Assembly (NCBI RefSeq): GCF_009664855.1
Contig: NZ_CP045928.1
Location: 620,001 to 684,000, forward strand
Origin: Flavobacterium sp. SLB02
GTDB lineage: Bacteria > Bacteroidota > Bacteroidia > Flavobacteriales > Flavobacteriaceae
DNA length: 64,000 nt
Direction of reading: 5' to 3'
Under the pieces are notes generated by a model. It was not told where the DNA came from. It worked only from the letters and a program-made list of their open reading frames with translations, and searched no databases. This document shows positions 18,503 through 28,092 of this stretch, one piece after another; the first letter of the stretch is position 1; the number at the start of each line of letters is the position of its first letter. Made by a program: the position numbers and the translations under genes.

Positions 18503-20938
18503 ATGAAATTAATTTTTAGATCAATACTATCGTTTTTTCTTCTGATTTTTTCGTCTGGAAAAATGATGTCACAATCTACTACTGTTTTAAAAGACAACTG
18601 GCGCTTTTCTAAAGACGTAAAAGGAGATGCTTTTTCTGTAGGTTTTAATGCTTCGAAATGGGAAAAAGTCAGCATTCCGCACGATTGGGCGATTTATGGA
18701 CCTTTTGATAAAGAATGGGACAAACAAGTTTCGGCAATTGAGCAAAATGGAGAAAAAGTGCCTACCGAAAAAACGGGCCGTACCGGAGCATTGCCGCATA
18801 TTGGTACAGGCTGGTATCGTAATACATTTTCTATTCCGGAATTTAAAAAAGGAAAAAAAGCACTTCTTATTTTCGAAGGCGCTATGAGTGAACCTCAGGT
18901 TTATTTAAACGGAAAAAAGGTAGGAGAATGGGGTTACGGTTATAGCTATTTTTATATTGACATTAGCAAAGATCTTATTCCGGGAGCAGAAAACCTGCTG
19001 GCAGTAAAATTGACCAATGAACCATTTTCGTCAAGATGGTATCCCGGAGCCGGTTTATACAGAAAAGTGAGTATCGTGGTAAAAGAGCAGGAAAGTTTTA
19101 CGCAATGGGGAACTTTTATTACCACTCCTGACATCAATGAAAATACCGCTGTTGTGGATCTTAAAGCAGAAGTTAATGGCGATAATCTGTCAATGCTAAC
19201 GCAAATAAAAGATGCAGATAATAATGTAGTAGTGACACAGAAAGAGACAGAAATGAAAGACGGAAAATTTCATCAAAGTATTGCTGTTGCCAAACCTCAT
19301 TTATGGAGCCCTGAAACGCCCTATTTGTATACCGCGATTACTAAATTATACGCAGCTGACGGAACTTTAAAAGACGAACAAAGTATAAAATTTGGTATCA
19401 GATCGATTAAATACGAACCGCATATTGGCTTTAGTCTTAACGGAAAAGTAACAAAATTTAAAGGGGTTTGTCTTCATCATGACCTTGGACCTCTTGGTGT
19501 TGCAGTAAATAAAGCGGCGCTTAGAAGACAGCTTACGATTCTGAAAGATATGGGCTGTAACGCCATTAGAAGTTCTCATAATATGCCGTCTTTTGAACAG
19601 CTTGAATTGGCTGACGAAATGGGATTTATGTTTCTGGCTGAAAGTTTTGATGAATGGGCAAAGCCAAAGGTAAAAAACGGATATCATCGTTTTTTTGAAG
19701 AATATGCAGAGAAAGATATTGTAAATCTGGTAAGAGCCACACGAAATCATCCTTGTATTGTAATGTGGAGTTCAGGAAATGAAGTTCCGGATCAATATGG
19801 AGCCGAAGGTTTAAAAAGAGCTAAGTTTTTACAGGATGTTTTTCATAGAGAAGATCCTACGCGCCCGGTAACGGTGGGAATGGATCAGGTAAAACAAACT
19901 ATGGAATCCGGTTTTGGGGCTTTATTAGATGTACCTGGTTTGAATTACAGAGTGCATCTTTATGAAGAAGCGTACAAATCATTTCCGCAAGGATTTATTT
20001 TGGGTTCAGAAACAGCTTCAACAGTGAGTTCAAGAGGAATTTATAAATTTCCTGTTGTGCAGCAAAAAGAGAAGCAATACAATGATCTTCAATCTTCATC
20101 TTATGATCTTGAAGCTTGCAGCTGGTCGAATGTTCCTGATGAAGATTTTGTATTGCAGGATGATAAACCTTGGGTTATAGGCGAATTTGTCTGGACAGGT
20201 TTTGATTATTTAGGAGAGCCAACGCCTTATGATGAAAAATGGCCATCAAGAAGTTCTTATTTCGGTATTTCAGATTTAGCAGGACTTCCTAAAGACCGTT
20301 TTTATTTGTACAGAAGCAGATGGAATAAGCAGGATAAAACGCTTCATATATTGCCACATTGGAACTGGAAAGGAAGAGAAGGCGAGATTACTCCTGTTTT
20401 TGTTTACACAAACTATGACAGCGCAGAGCTTTTTGTAAATGGAAAAAGCATGGGCGTTCAGAAAAAAAACAATTCAACTCCGCAAAACCGCTATCGTTTA
20501 ATGTGGAATGATGTGAAATACGAACCTGGAACGGTAAAAGTGGTAGCATTTGATTCGAATGGTAAAATAGCTGCCGAAAGCGAGGTTAAAACAGCCACAG
20601 ATGCCTATAAAATTGTTCTCGAAGCAGATCGCGAAACTATTAAGGCTGACGGAGAAGATATTTCTTTTGTAACGGTTTCGGTTGTGGATAAAAACGGAAT
20701 TCCGTGTCCTACAGCAATCAATGAACTAAACTTTAAAGTAACTGGCGCTGCAACTTACAGAGCTGCTTGTAATGGCGATGCCACATCATTAGAAATATTT
20801 CATGAAAATAAAATGAAGCTTTTCAGCGGAAAACTCGTCGTTTTGGTTAAAGCAGTCAAAACTGCTGGAGCAATACAATTGGAAGTAACAGGTAAAGGAC
20901 TTCAGAAAGGGAAGATAAATTTAAAGTCTGAACTTTAG
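18503..20938 (+). CDS. GH2 beta-galactosidase (exported)
   Basis: An 811-residue glycoside hydrolase family 2 enzyme with a signal peptide (MKLIFRSILSFFLLIFSSGKMMS). It has a sugar-binding jelly roll (about 25-185), an Ig-like domain (190-295) and the catalytic barrel (about 300-590). The acid/base is Glu427 in MWSSGNEVPDQYG and the nucleophile Glu561 in VIGEFVWTGFDY. The C-terminal parts resemble the DUF4982 and GH2 C-terminal domains (HWNWKGREGEITPVFVYTNYDSAELFVNG). It probably releases galactose from galacto-oligosaccharides in the periplasm. GH2 also includes other activities, but the GH53 partners favour beta-galactosidase. It ends the PUL. Confidence 0.92.
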   Translation: MKLIFRSILSFFLLIFSSGKMMSQSTTVLKDNWRFSKDVKGDAFSVGFNASKWEKVSIPHDWAIYGPFDKEWDKQVSAIEQNGEKVPTEKTGRTGALPHIGTGWYRNTFSIPEFKKGKKALLIFEGAMSEPQVYLNGKKVGEWGYGYSYFYIDISKDLIPGAENLLAVKLTNEPFSSRWYPGAGLYRKVSIVVKEQESFTQWGTFITTPDINENTAVVDLKAEVNGDNLSMLTQIKDADNNVVVTQKETEMKDGKFHQSIAVAKPHLWSPETPYLYTAITKLYAADGTLKDEQSIKFGIRSIKYEPHIGFSLNGKVTKFKGVCLHHDLGPLGVAVNKAALRRQLTILKDMGCNAIRSSHNMPSFEQLELADEMGFMFLAESFDEWAKPKVKNGYHRFFEEYAEKDIVNLVRATRNHPCIVMWSSGNEVPDQYGAEGLKRAKFLQDVFHREDPTRPVTVGMDQVKQTMESGFGALLDVPGLNYRVHLYEEAYKSFPQGFILGSETASTVSSRGIYKFPVVQQKEKQYNDLQSSSYDLEACSWSNVPDEDFVLQDDKPWVIGEFVWTGFDYLGEPTPYDEKWPSRSSYFGISDLAGLPKDRFYLYRSRWNKQDKTLHILPHWNWKGREGEITPVFVYTNYDSAELFVNGKSMGVQKKNNSTPQNRYRLMWNDVKYEPGTVKVVAFDSNGKIAAESEVKTATDAYKIVLEADRETIKADGEDISFVTVSVVDKNGIPCPTAINELNFKVTGAATYRAACNGDATSLEIFHENKMKLFSGKLVVLVKAVKTAGAIQLEVTGKGLQKGKINLKSEL

Positions 20939-20993
20939 TAATTACAATATTGCAATAACATTAAAAAGTTTGCAGAGATTAAGTTAGTTAGTT

Positions 20994-21022
20994 AAAAAGC
21001 CACTCAAATCGAGTGGCTTTTT
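20994..21022. terminator. Terminator between the GH2 and alcohol dehydrogenase genes
   Basis: A perfect stem AAAAAGCCACTC/GAGTGGCTTTTT encloses the loop AAATC. The genes on either side converge, and the symmetric A/T ends make it usable in both directions. It nearly equals the terminator after tRNA-Arg copy 1. Confidence 0.85.
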
Positions 21023-21035
21023 GTTTTTGTTAAAA

Positions 21036-22205
21036 CTAGTTTGTAACTACCGCATCATTAGGATAAACAACACCTTCGTAGCAAGCATTATAAATGTCTT
21101 TCAAATCTTCCAGGTTTGTTACTCTTGGATTAAAACCGGTACATGGATCAATTAATGCATTATTGGCAATGTAATCCAGATTTTTGTCCCAGTCTTCTTT
21201 TGAAATTCCAAATTCTTTTAGAGAAGAAATATTGTTGACTCTTTTTCTTAATCCTTCAATAGACTGTGCCAGTTCTTCAGCAGTTTCAAGTCCAATTACT
21301 TTTGCCAGTGATGGAAATTTAGTAGTAGCCGAATTATTATATCGAATAACGTTAGGTAAGAAGATCGCATTTGCACATCCGTGCGGAATACCATATAAAG
21401 CACCTACCTGATGAGACAACGAGTGAACAATTCCTAACCATGCATTATTAAAAGCTAAACCTCCCATAAATGAAGCATCGTGCATATTTTGACGTGCAGT
21501 AATATTTGAAGGATTTTTTACAGCTTCTTCCAGATTATCAAAAACAATTTCTAATCCGCCTTTTGCTAAAACATCAGCAAAATTATCATCAATATTAGAA
21601 ACATAGGCTTCAACACAATGTGTTAACGCATCTAAACCTGTATTTGATGTTACATGAGCTGGCATCGAGGCACAAATTTCTCCATCGATTATGGCAATAT
21701 CCGGAGTTAATTCATATGAAACAATTGGATATTTTACTCCTTTTTCACGATCTGTGATTACCGCCAAACCTGTTGTTTCAGTTCCTGTTCCGCTAGTAGA
21801 CGGAATGGCTATAAATCTGGCTTTGTTTCTAAGTACCGGTACGCTAAACGGTTTAATAAGTGAATCAAATTCGATATTTGGGTGTTCGTAAAAAATCCAC
21901 ATTGTTTTAGCAGCATCAATTGCAGAACATCCACCAATACCTACGATCCAGTCCGGCTGAAACTCACGCATAGCTTCCGCACCTTTAAAACTGGTTGCTG
22001 ATGACGGATCTTCTTCGACACCATCAAATACAAAAGTTGCTATTCCTGCTTCGTTCAAAAATGCCAAAGCTTTATCCAGCGTTCCGCTTTTTTTCATCGA
22101 ACTTCCGCCAGTTACGATAAAAGCTTTTTTACCTTTTATATTTTTTAATTCTTCAAGACTTCCGGGACCATGGAAAACTTCTCCTGCAACAAATAGTTTG
22201 CTCAT
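21036..22205 (-). CDS. Iron-containing alcohol dehydrogenase
   Basis: A 389-residue group III alcohol dehydrogenase that interconverts alcohols and aldehydes with NAD(P). The nucleotide-binding motif is GIGGCSAIDAAK (about 89-100), with SGTGTETT at about 138-145. The four metal ligands fall at Asp192 and His196 (LDALTHCVEAY), His261 (GIVHSLSHQ) and His275 (GIPHGCANA), all matching the family spacing. The frame stays open upstream into the AraC gene, but ATG 22205 is chosen because MSKLFVAGEVFHGPGSL is the normal N-terminus and a -7 box lies just upstream. Its regulator is probably the AraC protein encoded directly upstream. The physiological substrate is unknown. Confidence 0.93.
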   Translation of the reverse strand: MSKLFVAGEVFHGPGSLEELKNIKGKKAFIVTGGSSMKKSGTLDKALAFLNEAGIATFVFDGVEEDPSSATSFKGAEAMREFQPDWIVGIGGCSAIDAAKTMWIFYEHPNIEFDSLIKPFSVPVLRNKARFIAIPSTSGTGTETTGLAVITDREKGVKYPIVSYELTPDIAIIDGEICASMPAHVTSNTGLDALTHCVEAYVSNIDDNFADVLAKGGLEIVFDNLEEAVKNPSNITARQNMHDASFMGGLAFNNAWLGIVHSLSHQVGALYGIPHGCANAIFLPNVIRYNNSATTKFPSLAKVIGLETAEELAQSIEGLRKRVNNISSLKEFGISKEDWDKNLDYIANNALIDPCTGFNPRVTNLEDLKDIYNACYEGVVYPNDAVVTN

Positions 22206-22231
22206 CTTTAAATAGTATTTAATTATTGATG

Positions 22232-22239
22232 CAAAGTTA
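22232..22239 (-). promoter_or_regulatory. Possible -7 promoter box for the alcohol dehydrogenase
   Basis: On the minus strand the sequence reads TAACTTTG, matching TAnnTTTG, 26 bp before the ATG. The nearest TTTG lies about 27 nt further upstream, more than the usual 19-21 nt, so activation by the AraC protein may compensate. Confidence 0.4.
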
Positions 22240-22275
22240 AATGCGAGGGCAGGGCAGTATGTTATACAAACAAGA

Positions 22276-23154
22276 CTATGCGGTATAAATTTGCGCCAAT
22301 TCCTGCTGAAGTTCGGTAGGTGTTTCTTTGAGTTTTGCCCGTACAAATTTATTAAGTGCTGACGGAGAACTAAATCCCAGCTCAAAAGCAATTTCTTTGT
22401 GTGAGAGATCAGAAAACAATAATTGACGTTTGATTTCTGTCAGGATCCTATTATGAATCGCATTTATTGCAGTTTCACCACAATGCTTTTTGGTTATTTC
22501 ATTGAGTTTTTTAGGACTAATAGAAAGTTGTGACGCGTAGTATTGCACTGTGCGTTCACTTTTATATTGTTGATTTAATAATTTTTTAAAACCAATATAA
22601 ATATGCTGATTTGTTTTTTGATGTAATACAGGATGTTGACCATGTACAGATTCTATAAGTCCCAATAAAAACACTTTGATGTAAAAGCGGGCTTGTTCTT
22701 TTTTGACAAGGCTTGGTTTATTGTAAATATTCTGAATGTTTTTTACAAGGGCAATTGCTTCTTCGAATTCCTGATTGGGAAGTGCTGTACAATTAAGATT
22801 GGCAGAAAGATTTACGTTATAAGGACTTAACTCGTTTTTTAATATATCGGAACAAAATAGTACTTCTTCAAATAAAATTATTTTACCGGTTAAGTCATCG
22901 CTAAAATTAGATAAAAAGCAAATTTGTTCCGGAAAGATAATAGAAATTTTCCCTGTTTTGAGAAAATGAATTTTGTCTTCGATCTGTATTTCAACTTTTC
23001 CTTTTGCTACAACGATAATAAAAAAGTGATCATTTTTGTGCGGTTGCTGATAGCTTTTTAAATGTTCCTTTTCTAAATCAAAAACACGAAATGATAAATT
23101 TTTATCTTCTGTTTTTTGAAGATTTTTTTTAAGCTCGGACCTTTTTATGTTCAT
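22276..23154 (-). CDS. AraC-family transcriptional regulator
   Basis: A 292-residue regulator with an N-terminal cupin-like sensing domain (about 15-140; PHKNDHFFIIVVAKGKVEIQIEDKIHFLKTG) and a C-terminal double helix-turn-helix (about 190-285; YYASQLSISPKKLNEITKKHCG and ELGFSSPSALNKFVRAKLKETPTE). ATG 23154 (MNIKRSELKK) is preferred to the one 21 bp upstream. The gene lies 70 bp upstream of the alcohol dehydrogenase on the same strand, and the gap has a -7 box. The regulator likely controls that gene, perhaps in response to an aldehyde or alcohol (inference). Confidence 0.88.
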   Translation of the reverse strand: MNIKRSELKKNLQKTEDKNLSFRVFDLEKEHLKSYQQPHKNDHFFIIVVAKGKVEIQIEDKIHFLKTGKISIIFPEQICFLSNFSDDLTGKIILFEEVLFCSDILKNELSPYNVNLSANLNCTALPNQEFEEAIALVKNIQNIYNKPSLVKKEQARFYIKVFLLGLIESVHGQHPVLHQKTNQHIYIGFKKLLNQQYKSERTVQYYASQLSISPKKLNEITKKHCGETAINAIHNRILTEIKRQLLFSDLSHKEIAFELGFSSPSALNKFVRAKLKETPTELQQELAQIYTA

Positions 23155-23355
23155 TAGATATATTTCTAATACCAAACAGCTTTTTTAAGTTGTGTGATAT
23201 TGACTGGATTTTGTTATTGAGATATTTTATTTAGGGAAACTAAAACGAATAATAATTTTGCAAATTTAAACAATAGTGCAATATTATTATTCGTTAGTTC
23301 GCTATTTTAAATACTTGTATAAAAAAAGCTGGTTTTTGTTATATATCTGGAACGT

Positions 23356-23910
23356 TTATCTGCTTACAAGAGCAATTTCTTTCCATGATTTATGAAACAG
23401 ATTAAAAAGCTCATTAGAATCAACATCAATTTCAGAAGCAGAATACATTAATGTTAATTGATTCGTTTCTTTGTTAAGAGCCATATTCCAAAGCATTTTA
23501 GAAAGTCTTCCTTTGTATTTTTCAGGATTATTGATAGTAACCACAACCAAAGTATCTCCTCCGTTTTTTTCTGATTGAATATCGGCTACATCTTCCCAGT
23601 TTACAATGCCAAATGATTTTGACATAGGCGTAGTTTTGCCATAAAAGTTGTGTTTATTGAGTTCAATTAAAGGGCTTTTGTCTTTTAAGCTCAGTACACT
23701 TTTTAATAAAAGAATAAACATGATTAAAAATGCTGCCCCTGAAAATACAAGTGGTTTTATTTTGAGCTCGTTATCAAATATTCCGGCACTATAGATTATA
23801 ACAAGAAGCAGAATAAGACAGACTCCCAAAGAGGTGAATAATAGTTTTTTTGTTTTCTTTGAATTTCTGTAAAGTTGAATTCCATTGCCTGTTGTGTTAA
23901 TTTCCTGCAT
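23356..23910 (-). CDS. STM3941-family membrane protein
   Basis: A 184-residue protein of unknown function. Two membrane spans (about 22-45 and 53-72) follow a short cytoplasmic N-terminus, and the C-terminal soluble half has NWEDVADIQSEKNGGDTLVVVTINNPEKYKGRL, which resembles the STM3941 family. That family is defined by similarity only; no role is established. It stands alone between a 200-bp gap and the MITE-like copy C. Assignment is from the overall pattern rather than a catalytic motif. Confidence 0.65.
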   Translation of the reverse strand: MQEINTTGNGIQLYRNSKKTKKLLFTSLGVCLILLLVIIYSAGIFDNELKIKPLVFSGAAFLIMFILLLKSVLSLKDKSPLIELNKHNFYGKTTPMSKSFGIVNWEDVADIQSEKNGGDTLVVVTINNPEKYKGRLSKMLWNMALNKETNQLTLMYSASEIDVDSNELFNLFHKSWKEIALVSR

Positions 23911-23972
23911 TTTAAATTGAATTGATTGTTTGTATTTGAATATTTATTGACCCATTGGGTGAAATTATTTTT

Positions 23973-24117
23973 AACACATAGAAACATAGAATTACTGAAC
24001 TTAAGAAAGACGTTTTACTTGCATTAACACATCCCGATAGCTATCGGGAATATGTGTTAGAAACAAGTTTCTTTCAATAATCTTTTCAAAAATATAAAAT
24101 CTATGTTTCTATGTGTT
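23973..24117. repeat. MITE-like palindromic element, copy C
   Basis: A 145-bp relative of copy B in the same orientation. The ends are AACACATAGAAACATAG and CTATGTTTCTATGTGTT, with the palindrome TCCCGATAGCTATCGGGA at 24032-24049. It lies between the antiporter gene and the STM3941-like gene, both on the minus strand. Confidence 0.75.
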
Positions 24118-24170
24118 TAATTTATTTTTTTATGCGTGACACCCAACAGGTTTATTTATTTATATTTAAT

Positions 24171-26291
24171 TTATTTAAAAATTCGTCCAATGATTTTTCC
24201 AATATCAGCAAAATCATCCAGATTGCTTACGGCTCTTTTTTCGGTAACCGTTTTGTCCATTTTCGAAAAAGGATAAATTAGAATATAATTATTGTTGTTG
24301 AGGTTTTTATTTAAAATTTCCGGGACATTTTGCATTTGCGGAATATAGGAATGCATTCCTCTGTCTGCCATTAGTATAATCAAACCTTCGTCCTGTTCTA
24401 AAGTACAGGCAGCTTCCTGGGCTTCCTGCCATGTTGTTACAGTATTAAAAATGGCTTCAATATTGGCTTTTTTAATAATACTCTTTAAAATTTCGGTTGT
24501 TTTATCATTGGCATAAAAACTCATTTTGGCCCCTGAGTTTTTACCTATATTCCAAACCCTTAACAAGGAATGAAAAAAACCGGGCTCACGTTCTGCATTT
24601 GCAGGAATTAGTACAGCGTATTTTTTTATAGTAGCAACGGGTTGAACGGCATGATATATAATAACATTTATTTCCTTGTTGCGCAGGTAACCGTTATAAA
24701 GATTATAGGTGAATGAAGATGAAAAGCCTTTTTCTTCCTCCAGTCCAATGATGAGATCTGTAATATTTTGTTCCTTGGCAACATTGCTTATCCCTAATAC
24801 GACATCATTATCATATCGGGTAATAGGATTTAGTTTTACATCTGCTCCGGCAGCCATATTTACAGCTTCGCCAAGCAATTTTTCTGCATTTTTAGACGAA
24901 GATTCACTTTTATCTTCATTGATAATATTTACGGCAAACAGGCTGTCTTTATTGGTTTGTGTTTTGATGAGCAAACCAAGATTTACTATTTTTTCAACGG
25001 TATTTTCATGGTTTAATGCCAAAAGGATTTTTTCATTTTCATGACTTGTTCCTGCAACCGTTTCTTCTTTATCTGAATCTGCAATTCTTTGTGCACTTGC
25101 CATCGAAACAAATGATGAAATTGTACAGGAAACCAGGATAAGTAAAATACTTCCGTTTAGCACGTGTTCATTCAAAAGTCGGACAGGTTCTCCTGCTTCA
25201 TTTTCGAACAAAATAATATTGTATCCTACCATTACAGAAGCCAGTGTTGCAGCTGCAGAGGCGGCGCTCATCCCGAAAATAAGCGTACCCTCGTCATTGG
25301 TAAGGCTGAATGTTTTTTTGGTCAAAATAGCGGCTGCATATTTCCCCCCAATAGAAGCTATCAGCATTACTGAAGCTACACCCAGCGTTTCCCAACTCTG
25401 AATAAAAGCGTTAAAATCGATAAGCATACCAACACTTATAAGAAAGAAGGGAATGAAAATCGCGTTTCCAACAAATTCTACACGGTTCATAAGCGATGAG
25501 GTATGCGGTATAAGTCGGTTAAGGGCAAGTCCGGCAAAGAAAGCTCCAATGATGGCTTCAATTCCGGCTAATTCGGCCAGTAAAGCAGCAAGGTATATCA
25601 TGACAATGACAAATATATACTGCGAAATTTTATCCTCGACATTCTTAAAAAACCAGCGCGCTATAATAGGAAACACAAGTAAAACAATCAAAGCAAATAC
25701 CAGCATAGAAACGGATAATTTTACCCAGAATGAAGTTCCTACTTCTCCCTGCGACATACCTACGACGACGGCTAAAACGACCAGTGACAATACATCGGTA
25801 ATCATTGTTCCGCCAACAGTTATGTTTACAGCCAGTTTTTTGGCGATGCCAAGTTTGCTTATCATTGGATATACAATAAGAGTATGCGACGAAAAAAGGC
25901 TGGCAAAAAGTACGGTAGTTAAAACTGAAAAATGCAAGACATAGTAACCGCCAATAAGTCCCAGTACAAAAGGCACTATAAAAGTATAAATCGAAAAGGT
26001 GATACTCTTCCATTTGTTCTTTTTAAAATCACCCATGTCAATTTCAAGTCCTGCTAAAAACATGATATAAAGAAGTCCGGTTGTACCCGTTACCACAACG
26101 CTGCTGTCCCTGGCAAGCACATTAAATCCGTTTGGGCCTATGACAGCTCCGGCTATAATAAGACCTAAAAGATGCGGTACTTTTATTTTATTGAGCAAAA
26201 GCGGAATACATAATATTATGACAAGCTCAATCAGGAATTTTAACAGCGGATCTTCTATGGGGAGGCTTACGTGTTGTATACTTAGTAACAT
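24171..26291 (-). CDS. CPA2-type cation:proton antiporter with C-terminal UspA-like region
   Basis: A 706-residue protein. The first about 390 residues form a dozen membrane spans of the Na+/H+ exchanger (KefB-like) fold, including GLIIAGAVIGPNGF, FLAGLEIDMGDFK and GAFFAGLALNRLIP. The soluble remainder (about 410-706) has two weak universal-stress-protein-like halves (ILLALNHENTVEKIVNLGLLIK, DLIIGLEEEKGFSS). It probably exchanges Na+ or K+ for protons at the inner membrane. A lipoprotein gene ends 3 bp upstream, so the two are likely one operon. The transported ion cannot be read from the sequence. Confidence 0.88.
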   Translation of the reverse strand: MLLSIQHVSLPIEDPLLKFLIELVIILCIPLLLNKIKVPHLLGLIIAGAVIGPNGFNVLARDSSVVVTGTTGLLYIMFLAGLEIDMGDFKKNKWKSITFSIYTFIVPFVLGLIGGYYVLHFSVLTTVLFASLFSSHTLIVYPMISKLGIAKKLAVNITVGGTMITDVLSLVVLAVVVGMSQGEVGTSFWVKLSVSMLVFALIVLLVFPIIARWFFKNVEDKISQYIFVIVMIYLAALLAELAGIEAIIGAFFAGLALNRLIPHTSSLMNRVEFVGNAIFIPFFLISVGMLIDFNAFIQSWETLGVASVMLIASIGGKYAAAILTKKTFSLTNDEGTLIFGMSAASAAATLASVMVGYNIILFENEAGEPVRLLNEHVLNGSILLILVSCTISSFVSMASAQRIADSDKEETVAGTSHENEKILLALNHENTVEKIVNLGLLIKTQTNKDSLFAVNIINEDKSESSSKNAEKLLGEAVNMAAGADVKLNPITRYDNDVVLGISNVAKEQNITDLIIGLEEEKGFSSSFTYNLYNGYLRNKEINVIIYHAVQPVATIKKYAVLIPANAEREPGFFHSLLRVWNIGKNSGAKMSFYANDKTTEILKSIIKKANIEAIFNTVTTWQEAQEAACTLEQDEGLIILMADRGMHSYIPQMQNVPEILNKNLNNNNYILIYPFSKMDKTVTEKRAVSNLDDFADIGKIIGRIFK

Positions 26292-26294
26292 ATT

Positions 26295-26870
26295 TTATTT
26301 TTTTTGAGGAAGAGTAAGTTCAACAGAAAATCTTGCTGTACAATTATCCTGTCCTGTTATGGTCTGAGTACCTTTTATAACATTGTTTTTGATATCATCA
26401 AGAACTACATTCATTTTTACACCATTTTTAGAGATAGTGTCGGTTTTAAATTCAAGCAATATTTTATCCTCAATATATTTTGCCTGAAACACACGAATGA
26501 GCTTTTTGTTGTTTAAAACATTCGTATAAATTCCGGTTGAATCTGATAAAAATTGCCAGGTTTCGTTGCGCTGATCTCCAATTACATATTTACTACAGTT
26601 AGATTCACGACACAACATTTTACTGTTCCAGATTCCCTGAATGTTTTCCGGCCATTCTTTTATAGAGAAGGTAATGTCTTTTACGGTATCTTTTAAAGCG
26701 TAAATACTGTCGCGAAACTGGAGCAGGGATTGATAGTCTGATTCCTTTTCGGCTATTTTTTCTTCTCTTACATTCAAAGCTTGTTCTCTTTCTTGCAGTT
26801 CAAGTTCTTTTTTGTTTTCACATGAAATAAAAAGGAATGTAAGGATCAATAATAGAGGGATTTTTTTCAT
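26295..26870 (-). CDS. Hypothetical lipoprotein with coiled-coil stretch
   Basis: A 191-residue lipoprotein (MKKIPLLLILTFLFISC lipobox). A charged helix at about 20-55 (ELELQEREQALNVREEKIAEKE) looks like a coiled coil. A beta-rich C-terminal domain has several Cys residues (LCRESNCSKYVIGDQ) and WQFLSDSTGIYTNVL. I recognise no family. It directly precedes the antiporter gene and may be functionally tied to it. Confidence 0.75.
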   Translation of the reverse strand: MKKIPLLLILTFLFISCENKKELELQEREQALNVREEKIAEKESDYQSLLQFRDSIYALKDTVKDITFSIKEWPENIQGIWNSKMLCRESNCSKYVIGDQRNETWQFLSDSTGIYTNVLNNKKLIRVFQAKYIEDKILLEFKTDTISKNGVKMNVVLDDIKNNVIKGTQTITGQDNCTARFSVELTLPQKK

Positions 26871-27254
26871 AAAACAGGTCTTATGGATTACATTTTGTGG
26901 AAATAAAAATGCACACTTTTACGAGTGCAAAAGAAACTTAGGTACTACAAGGTACTAAAATAATTAGGAAAAAGCCTGTTTTTGGCTCATTAAGATTTAA
27001 CTGGTTTTACTTTTGGCTGAAAAAAATTGGAGTATTAAACATTAGAAGATACATATAAAACACATGCAGATGATTCTGTAATAAGTGACTATGTTTCTTT
27101 TTTATGGATGATGAGCAGCTTTTGTAAAAATCTATTATTGTTTTAAAAAAAAATTGGCTTAAAGTTATTGAGTTAACCTTATTTTTATTGAGTTAATGTG
27201 ATGCCTTAAATTCAAGTACATTTATTTTAAAAATAATTACAATTACTATTTATA
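26871..27254. other. Intergenic stretch between divergent genes, no gene seen
   Basis: 384 bp of AT-rich DNA between the divergent lipoprotein and phospholipase genes. A short direct repeat AGGTACTACA/AGGTACTAAA lies near 26940-26960, and TTATTGAGTTAA occurs twice near 27167-27197. No consensus promoter, RNA or ORF could be supported. Confidence 0.4.
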
Positions 27255-28085
27255 ATGCATTTCAAATACCTACTGATTTTTTTTGTTTTATTTTCAATTA
27301 AATCAAACTCGCAAATTTCTCAGATTGTAGAAGAGAAAAAAAATTTCCGGGCAGCAGATTCGCTTTTAAAAGAGCCCAGTTTTTCTGTTCACAAAGACAA
27401 TTATTTTTTAACGGGAGTGCCTGTCAATACCGATATTACAAGAAATACTGCTGATGTAAAATATCAGGTAAGTTTTAAATTACGATTGAATTCAAAGCCT
27501 TTGTGGGGTGGATTTTTTCCCTATTTAATGTATACCCAAAAGGCGTTTTGGGATATTTATGCAAGTTCAAAACCATTCTCAGAAATTAATTTTAATCCCG
27601 GTGTAGCGATTGTTCGTCCGTTTTATCTAAAAGGAGGAAGGCTTACGTATGGAAGCGTCTCATTCGAACATGAATCAAATGGAAGGGATTCTATTTACTC
27701 AAGAACCTGGAACATGCTTGCTTTTTCTTTAAAATCTCAGATTTCTCCACGATGGATTGTTGGTTTAAGAGGATGGATTCCGCTTGTGGATAAAGAGGAT
27801 AATCCCGGACTTACCAAATATGTAGGTTATGGCGAAGCGAGTGCCACGTATCAGATACAACCCGGACGATGGAGCGCGGACATTCTTTTCAGGAAAGGAA
27901 GCGGTCTTATTAATTACGGATCCTTACAGACACAAGTAAACTGGAGGCCATACAAAAGCGAGAATTATTATCTCACGCTACAATGGTTTGTGGGGTATAC
28001 AGAAAGTTTGATCGATTATCAGGAACACAAAAGCATGGTGCGTATAGGATTTACGATCAAACCTGAAAATATGGGTATTTTCTAA
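27255..28085 (+). CDS. Outer membrane phospholipase A (PldA family)
   Basis: A 276-residue outer membrane phospholipase that would hydrolyse acyl chains of phospholipids in the outer leaflet. A signal peptide (MHFKYLLIFFVLFSIKSNSQ) precedes a beta barrel of amphipathic strands. The family signature is present: FEHESNGRDS with catalytic His139 and Ser141, followed by SRTWN as in OMPLA. The length is close to E. coli PldA. It converges on the ThuA-like gene, with only 7 bp between stop codons. Confidence 0.87.
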   Translation: MHFKYLLIFFVLFSIKSNSQISQIVEEKKNFRAADSLLKEPSFSVHKDNYFLTGVPVNTDITRNTADVKYQVSFKLRLNSKPLWGGFFPYLMYTQKAFWDIYASSKPFSEINFNPGVAIVRPFYLKGGRLTYGSVSFEHESNGRDSIYSRTWNMLAFSLKSQISPRWIVGLRGWIPLVDKEDNPGLTKYVGYGEASATYQIQPGRWSADILFRKGSGLINYGSLQTQVNWRPYKSENYYLTLQWFVGYTESLIDYQEHKSMVRIGFTIKPENMGIF

Positions 28086-28092
28086 ATTCACA

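Noticed and set aside
22206..22391. Extended N-terminus of the alcohol dehydrogenase to 22391
   Set aside because: The extra 62 residues overlap the AraC gene and do not resemble the family; the standard start at 22205 has a promoter box in front.
24171..24293. Second helix-rich gene downstream of the antiporter
   Set aside because: This is the C-terminal soluble domain of the antiporter itself, with no separate start.
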